The notes below the pieces were generated by a model. The model had not been told where the DNA came from, made no database searches, and saw only the letters and a list, made by a program, of their open reading frames with translations. 64,000 bases of DNA, from positions 7,150,001 to 7,214,000 of the forward strand of contig CM072335.1 of the NCBI GenBank assembly GCA_036874045.1. Reading direction: 5' to 3'. Every line of letters starts with the position of its first letter. The first letter of the stretch is position 1. Shown here piece after piece: positions 58,278 through 64,000 of this stretch. Position numbers and translations under genes: made by a program. The DNA is from Cymodocea nodosa (taxonomy: Eukaryota > Streptophyta > Magnoliopsida > Alismatales > Cymodoceaceae).

Positions 58278-59822
58278 TGTTGAGTATTTTGTTTTGATGA
58301 TGTGTGCTAAATGAAAATAATCATATTTGCTCAATTACTATTGCTTGTGAAAAGAAATTAAAATCATCAATTAATACAAAAAAGCTTACTGATATAAATA
58401 CTTGTCTATATTAGATCTGAAATTATACTAAGTTAATAACTAGTCATTCCCTTACATTAATTTCTCATTTAACTAAACATTAAGTTAACGTGTGTTTTTA
58501 TTGAAAAGCATGATATATTTTGAAGTTATATTTTCTATATCATGTATAGTGCACGTATAGACAACTCGTTAAGTTAGAGTGTTATTTGTATAGAGGTCAC
58601 ATGAGAACTTGTTAAGTTAGAGGCTTAAAGGTTAAAATAGGTCATGTGAGAACTCGTTAAGTTAGTGAATAAAAGAAGAGACAAACTCGTTAAGTTAGTA
58701 TTATACACGTGGTGAAATTATAAGTTACGAATGTTATATTGTATCACGTGAGGTGCGCATGTTTAACTTGTTAAGTTAACATAACTAAACGCGTTGAGTT
58801 GCTATATTGAACACTAAGGCAATGTGTTAGGTTAGCGTTATAAACTTAAGTTGTTATTTTTGTATGTGGTAAAATTCTTATTATAAAAACATTTGTTTAT
58901 TACTAGTTCGTTGAGTTATTGTAACACCACGGAGATGGTTCGTTGAGTTAGCATAACACCACGAACTTAGTTCGTTGAGTTAGCTACAGTACTTATCACA
59001 TGAATTGGCACATGAGGAAATCGTTAAGTTAGAAATGTTAAGTTATATATATACTTGTGTTACTCATTTAGTTAACATTAAAGTAACGACTACTTATTAC
59101 ATTGATGAAAAATTTTGAACGAGAAAGTTTATTTTGCAACAAAATTTTCAGAGATCCAGGACTGATGATTAAACAAAATTCGAAATGTAAACGTGGGTCA
59201 GAACGTGTGTATTTCGATGAAGGAAAAAGAAAAGACGTGAAGAAGTGGAAAACTGGTAGTGATTAAATGTGGAGGATATGCATGAAATGAAGATACAATA
59301 TCAAAGGCATAGAATTCTCGTTGATCAAACTATCCCTGCACACCAAAAGAAAAATCTTTTCAGGGATCAAAAACACCTCTTTAGGGAAAAACTCTCAGTT
59401 GGAAGAAAATTTAGTGAAGAAGAAAAAGGTAAGATATATGTCTCTGAATATTTGAAGTACCAAGAGAAAGCAAATTCAGTGAAGCAGAGAAAGACTATAT
59501 ATTCATCACTAAAGAATTGCTGAAGAAGAAAAAGAAAAAGAAGAAGAAAGATCTCAAACAGGGAGAAATGCTTTAAATTTCGCAAATTAGTTTTCTCTGT
59601 TTGTATTTATGAAATTGTTTAGATGATACATGGTATCGAGATATAATTGCATCTACAATTTCTAAGGAGAATTGAATTGTATATTGTAATTGAAACCTTG
59701 AATAAAAATGATTTTATGAAAACAGTGTCTTGACTTGTTTTTAATTATTGAAGTTTCAATTATAAATGAAAATGTTGAAAAACACAATTCACCCCCCTCT
59801 TGTGTAGCCATACGATCCTACA
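58278..59822 (+). repeat. 5' LTR of H (A type, 1,545 bases)
   Basis: It starts TGTTGAGTATTTTG and ends CCTACA. The U3 array (about 58550-59045) keeps the CGTTAAGTTA words, several with C-to-T changes, and CACGTG-type boxes. The TATA box TTATATATATAC is near 59042. There is one copy of the 43-base leader repeat (about 59333-59376). Confidence 0.93.
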
Positions 59823-59824
59823 AG

Positions 59825-60013
59825 TGGTATTAGAGCTTTGTTAATAATCTTTGATATAAAATCGATACCAACTTATTTAATATCATTGCTTATTCTGCCT
59901 TCCTTGTTTTTAAACAGAAATTAATATCTGAGCATACATTTAACCCTCTTGATTTAAGGCTCAAGGTGTTTTAAACTGTTTAAAATCAAATACGTTGAAA
60001 AATCTAAGGTAAG
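59825..60013 (+). promoter_or_regulatory. Primer site, leader and splice-donor-like site of H
   Basis: TGGTATTAGAGC (59825-59836) matches the initiator-Met site with one change. The leader is about 177 bases. AAG|GTAAGA at 60006-60013 sits directly against the gag ATG at 60014 and is a near-consensus plant 5' splice site. Confidence 0.65.
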
Positions 60014-61950
60014 ATGGCTACTAGAAATGGTAATTTTTCTTTACATGAAGGTCAAAATCTTAATCATCCTCCTTTATTTGATGGACTACATTTTGAATAT
60101 TGGAAATGCAGGATGATTGTCTTTCTTCAAAGTATAGATCATAAATTGTGGTTCATGATTTATAAACCATATACTCTGTTAACTACCCCTTATAATACTT
60201 TGACAATTACTGAAAAAGAAAATGAAACTCTGAATGCTAAGGGCTTAAATATTTTATTTTGTGCATTGAGTTATGAACAGTTCAGTAAATTGTCGGCATA
60301 TAAATCTGCTTATGAGGTGTGGCATGCATTAGAAGTTTCACATGAAGGTACTTCTCAAGTTAAAGAGACTAAAATAAACATGTTGATTCAATAGTATGAA
60401 CTCTTTAAGATGCATGAAGATGAAAGTATTTCTGAGATATTTTCTAGATTTCTTGATATCATAAACTCTTTAAAATGCTTACGAAAGAATTTTGAACAGA
60501 AGGATTTGGTGAGGAAAATTCTCAGATCCCTAAGTTCTAAATGGTTTCAAAAAGTAACATCAATTGACGAATCACGAGATTTAAATGTTTATACCATGAA
60601 TGAACTAATAGGAAACTTAACTGCTTATGAAGTTAAATTAAATGAATCATTAAGTCAAAACAAACTAAAAATGAAGAAAGAAATAGCCTTCGAAATTAAT
60701 TCAAATTCTGATATATCTACTAATTCTGACGAGGATTTGATTTTGCTAACTAGGAAATTGAAGAAAGCATGGAAAACTAGGAAACAGCAAAGGAATAAAG
60801 ACGACAAACCCTCGACATCAAAGTCACTGAATGACAATAATTCTTCATCTAGAAAGTATGTATGTTACAATTGTAAGAAACCTAAACATCTTTCTCTAGA
60901 TTATCTTATAAGGAAAAATGAAAAGCATAGTAGGACAAATTAGAAGAAGACGGCTCAGAAAACTCAAAAAAAGTTTTACAAGAAAAAGGCTTTGAAGGTC
61001 ACTTGGGATGACACGTCTGAAGAGTCTGAATCTGAGGAATTATCATCAAAATCTTCACATTCAGAAGGAGAACAAGAGTTAGAAGAGGTTGCTCATGAGT
61101 GCTTCATGGCAGATGAGTTTGAGGTAATATCTGATCTTGAAAGTTATTCAGATTTGAACTTTGATGAATTATTATGTGCTTATCATGCATTATTACAAAA
61201 ACTTAAAGTTTGTAAATTGTAAAATAAGAATATCAGAAACTCTTTGTCCATTGTGGAAGAAGAAAATTGTTTCCTGTCTACTACTTTAGAAAAGTTTAAA
61301 TGTGATAATGAAAATCATGCTAGAGATTTGCATAAATTTAGATTTAATGAATGTGTCTTGCATGAACAAATACAGAATATAAATGCTGAAAAATTAAAGA
61401 TAGAATCTGAAAATGAAATCTTGAGAAAAAATATAAATGAACTTCAATTAGAGATTGATAAATTAAAACTGAGAGAGCTTGATTTAAATTCTACCATTGG
61501 GAAATAGAATTTAAGTCAAACTAAGTTAGACAAACTAACTAGTACCCTTGCGGTGTCATATAAATTTAGCTTAGGATTTGATTATCCTGAATATCTTAAA
61601 TCTCAAGCCAATAAAGGATTTATTAGTTGCAGTTCAAGTAAATCTAAGACTAAAATTCCTTTTATCATGAAACAAGGTAATAAATATGTAGAAGTAGGTA
61701 CTTCAAGGGATGAATCATGTAGTAATAATATCAATCAATGTGATTTGTCTAAATGTACTTCTAACATGACTATTAATGTTTCTAAAAATCTTATTTCTTG
61801 TTCTTGAAATTTAGTTTCTAATGTTTCTAAAATTTCAAACAATTGTAGTAAACTAGAAATTCAGAAACCCGAGCATGTAATTCAAAACATTAGTGTTAAA
61901 CTAATTACTCATTCTACATGTGATAAATTTGAAAATTCTTGTGTAGAAAA
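60014..61950 (+). pseudogene. gag region of H (Copia A family), broken
   Basis: It starts MATRNGNFSLHEGQNLNHPP and is collinear with A1 gag. It has GLNILFCALSYEQFSK, EVWHALEVSHEGTSQVKETK, a zinc-knuckle region (CYNCKKPKHLS near 60862-60900), an acidic Ser/Glu segment (61010-61140) and a long Asn/Glu/Lys coiled-coil-like tail (61240-61510), then an Asn/Ser-rich linker. It is broken, with a few breaks. Confidence 0.88.
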
Positions 61951-61959
61951 AGATTTTGT

Positions 61960-63137
61960 ATGCACTAAAAATACAATCAAATGTTGTTGTAGATGAAAGA
62001 AAAGTTGACAGTCTTCGAAAGGCTATAGCAATAGAAAGTGCTTTTGAAGAATTAAAGCAGAAAACTTTTATGGAGCAATTTGAAAAGAAAACAGCAATAC
62101 TTGAAGTGGAGAAACAAAAATTTTATAGAAGGAAAGTTAGAAAAATTATGTCTACAGAAACAAAGTCTATTAGAAAAGGAAAATCGGATGAGCATTTATT
62201 TCCAAAGGAAAATGTATGTCTAGACATTGTACCTTATAGTGCATCTGATAAACTCATCAGTTCCAAGCATATTGAAACTAATGATGATAATGAGACTTTA
62301 TTTTCCCTTACTAGAAAACTTGAAAGAAATACAAGTTAAATATGAGCTCAAGTTTTTCTATTAGTACAAGTCCTGATGATGCAGAAATTGACAAATTAGA
62401 GCATCAAACACCTGACATTGAACAAGTTATTGCAGATATAATTGACAATGTTGAAGCAATAACTAGTTCACAGGCTGAATTGTCTAGAGTAGTAGATATT
62501 GAAAAAGTTAAGACTCTAGAAGAGCTAAACATCAACCAGCCTTCCTTAGAATCTATAGAAGCAGAGTTTGAGAATTCACAGCAAATATCAATGGAGATAT
62601 TTGTTGAACAAAATGAACAACTACATACAGATACACCAGCTGTAGAATTTATGGAAACATTGAACTCTGATCATTCTATAGAGACTAAACAAATGAATGT
62701 TGAGTATAATGAAGATGTTTCTTATAATGTTGAAGTTGAAGAATCAAGCTTACATACGTAGCTTCAAGAAAATATTTTCACGAAGGAACAACATGACATT
62801 CATTTTAAAGAAGAGGTTCTTGAAGATGAATTAAACTCTAAATCAAGACTTCAAGTATCACCTTCTGTGTGTATAGTATTAAAAATTCAAGGTAATCCAA
62901 TTCATTTTAGATCTGAAGAAGCATTGCAGAAATACAATAATCTGATTACATGTCAGATTCTACATGCTCGACCAATAAAATTCAAAAATTTTATGGAAAT
63001 ACGAGATCTATTTGAGTATCAAGGACTCATTCAATTTTTGCCAATTGGAATGGAATGGAAGCAATATGTAGAGTTTATTGCAGCTTTTTATAGCAATTTA
63101 GTCAATAATGAAAATTTTCTGAAATCTCAAATAAATC
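61960..63137 (+). pseudogene. Env-position ORF part of H (A family), broken
   Basis: It matches A1/A2 from the Lys/Glu helix (VDSLRKAIAIESAFEELKQK) through the acidic Ser/Glu middle (SSSFSISTSPDDAEID) into the start of the C-terminal domain (DLFEYQGLIQFLPIG, FIAAFYSNLV), where the next LTR begins. It lies in line after gag. It is broken. Confidence 0.85.
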
Positions 63138-64000
63138 TATAGGATCGTAGGGCTACACAAGAGGGGGGTGAATTGTGTTTTTCTACATTTTCATTTATAA
63201 TTGAAACTTCAATAATTAAAAACAAGTTGAGACATTATTTTCATAAAATCATTTTTATTCAAGGTTTCAATTACAATATACAATTCAATTCTCCTTAGAA
63301 ATTGTAGATGCAATTATATCTCGATACCATATATCATCTAAACAATTTCATATCTACAAACAGAGAAAACTAATTTACGGAATTTAAAACATTTCTCCCT
63401 GTTTGAGATCTTTCTTCTTCTTTTTCTTTTTCTTCTTCAGCAATTCTTTAGTGAAGAATATATATACTTTCTCTACTTCACTAAATTTGCTTTCTCCTGA
63501 TACTTCAAATCTTCAGTGACATAAATCTTACCTTTTTAGCTTCACTGAACTTTCTTCCACTAGAGAGCTTTTTCCCGAAGAGGTGTTTTTGATCCCTGAA
63601 AAGATTTTTCTTTTGGTGTGCATAGATAGTTTGGTCAACGAGAATTTTATGCCTTTTATACTGTATCTTCATTTCATGCATATCCTCATTTAATCACTAC
63701 TAGTTTTCCACTTCTTCACGTCTTTTCTTTTTCCTTCATCAAAATACACATGTTCTGACCCACATTTACATTTTAAATTTTCTTTAATCATTAATCCTAG
63801 ATCTCTAAAAATTTCTTGCAAAATAAACTTTCTCGTCCAAAATTTTTCATCAAGTATAATAAGAAGTCGTTATTTTAATGTTAACTAAACGAGTAACACA
63901 AGTATATATATAACTTAACGTTTTCAACTTAACGAGTTTCTCATATGCCAATTCACATGACAAGTATTGTAGCTAACTCAACGAACTAACTCTGTTGTGT
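63138..64000 (-). repeat. A-type LTR on the minus strand, cut by the window edge
   Basis: It starts with the reverse of the LTR end (TAGGATCGTAG and the CACCCCCC run) at 63138 and runs through U5, one leader repeat (about 63590-63630) and the TATA region (about 63905). It shares U5 variants with H. The left flank AAATC (63133-63137) is H env-position sequence, so it inserted into H. Whether it is solo or part of a whole element is outside the window. Confidence 0.92.

Larger units (their letters stand above)
58278..63137 (+). mobile_element. H: A-type Copia element with gag and env-position parts, broken
   Basis: The complete A-type 5' LTR (58278-59822), primer site, leader and gag are followed directly by the env-position ORF; no pol is present. 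It ends where a minus-strand A-type LTR begins at 63138. It may be a non-autonomous derivative. Its LTR belongs to a subfamily with one leader repeat and a variant U5 (TTTTAATTATTGAAG), shared with the LTR at 63138. It is broken, with about half a dozen breaks. The left flank ATATC is element G sequence. Confidence 0.88.

Overview
The window is a stack of nested, decayed LTR retrotransposons plus one decayed hAT DNA transposon from a large, AT-rich nuclear genome. Everything points to a flowering plant: Sirevirus-type Copia elements with a third, env-position ORF; Athila/Tat-like Gypsy pieces; initiator-Met tRNA primer sites; and an Ac-like hAT transposase. I cannot name the species. I found no intact host gene, tRNA, rRNA or CRISPR array.

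Layout, left to right. (1) 1-12227: Copia element A1 (+), 5' LTR cut by the window edge, then gag, pol, a long noncoding block, an env-position ORF and the 3' LTR. (2) 12228-21551: Copia element B (-), split by A1 inside its env-position ORF, so A1 is the younger insertion. (3) 21552-29700: Gypsy-like element C1 with gag, an F-box gene, a 3' noncoding block and a partial E-type LTR. A solo A-type LTR with a perfect 5-base target duplication sits in the noncoding block. (4) 29702-43976: a 14-kb composite between the two halves of an E LTR. It holds a Copia LTR fragment (-), Athila-like integrase plus env-position ORF (D), a second gag + F-box unit (C2), and a truncated A-type element (A2). (5) 43974-54259: right half of the split E LTR, F-type LTR (F1, -), AT-rich spacer, hAT fossil (-), F-type element without coding sequence (F2, -), complete E LTR (E2). 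(6) 54260-58277: B-type internal fragment G (+). (7) 58278-63137: A-type element H (+) with gag and env-position parts and no pol part. (8) 63138-64000: another A-type LTR (-), running off the window.

Three observations stand out. First, two Gypsy-like units carry the same F-box gene downstream of gag. The gag-to-F-box stretch is exactly 2,615 bases in both, so the F-box gene was a resident cargo of a mobile family before the copies separated. Second, unrelated superfamilies share modules here. The U3 enhancer-like block of the Copia A LTR is collinear with that of the Gypsy E LTR. The noncoding block after Copia A pol is homologous to the 3' part of C1. The env-position ORF of Copia A has a clear relative in Gypsy D. 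Third, nearly every family is studded with short dyads built on CGTTGAGTTA or CGTTAAGTTA, often next to CACGTG boxes. All elements carrying virus-like genes are described as fossils.
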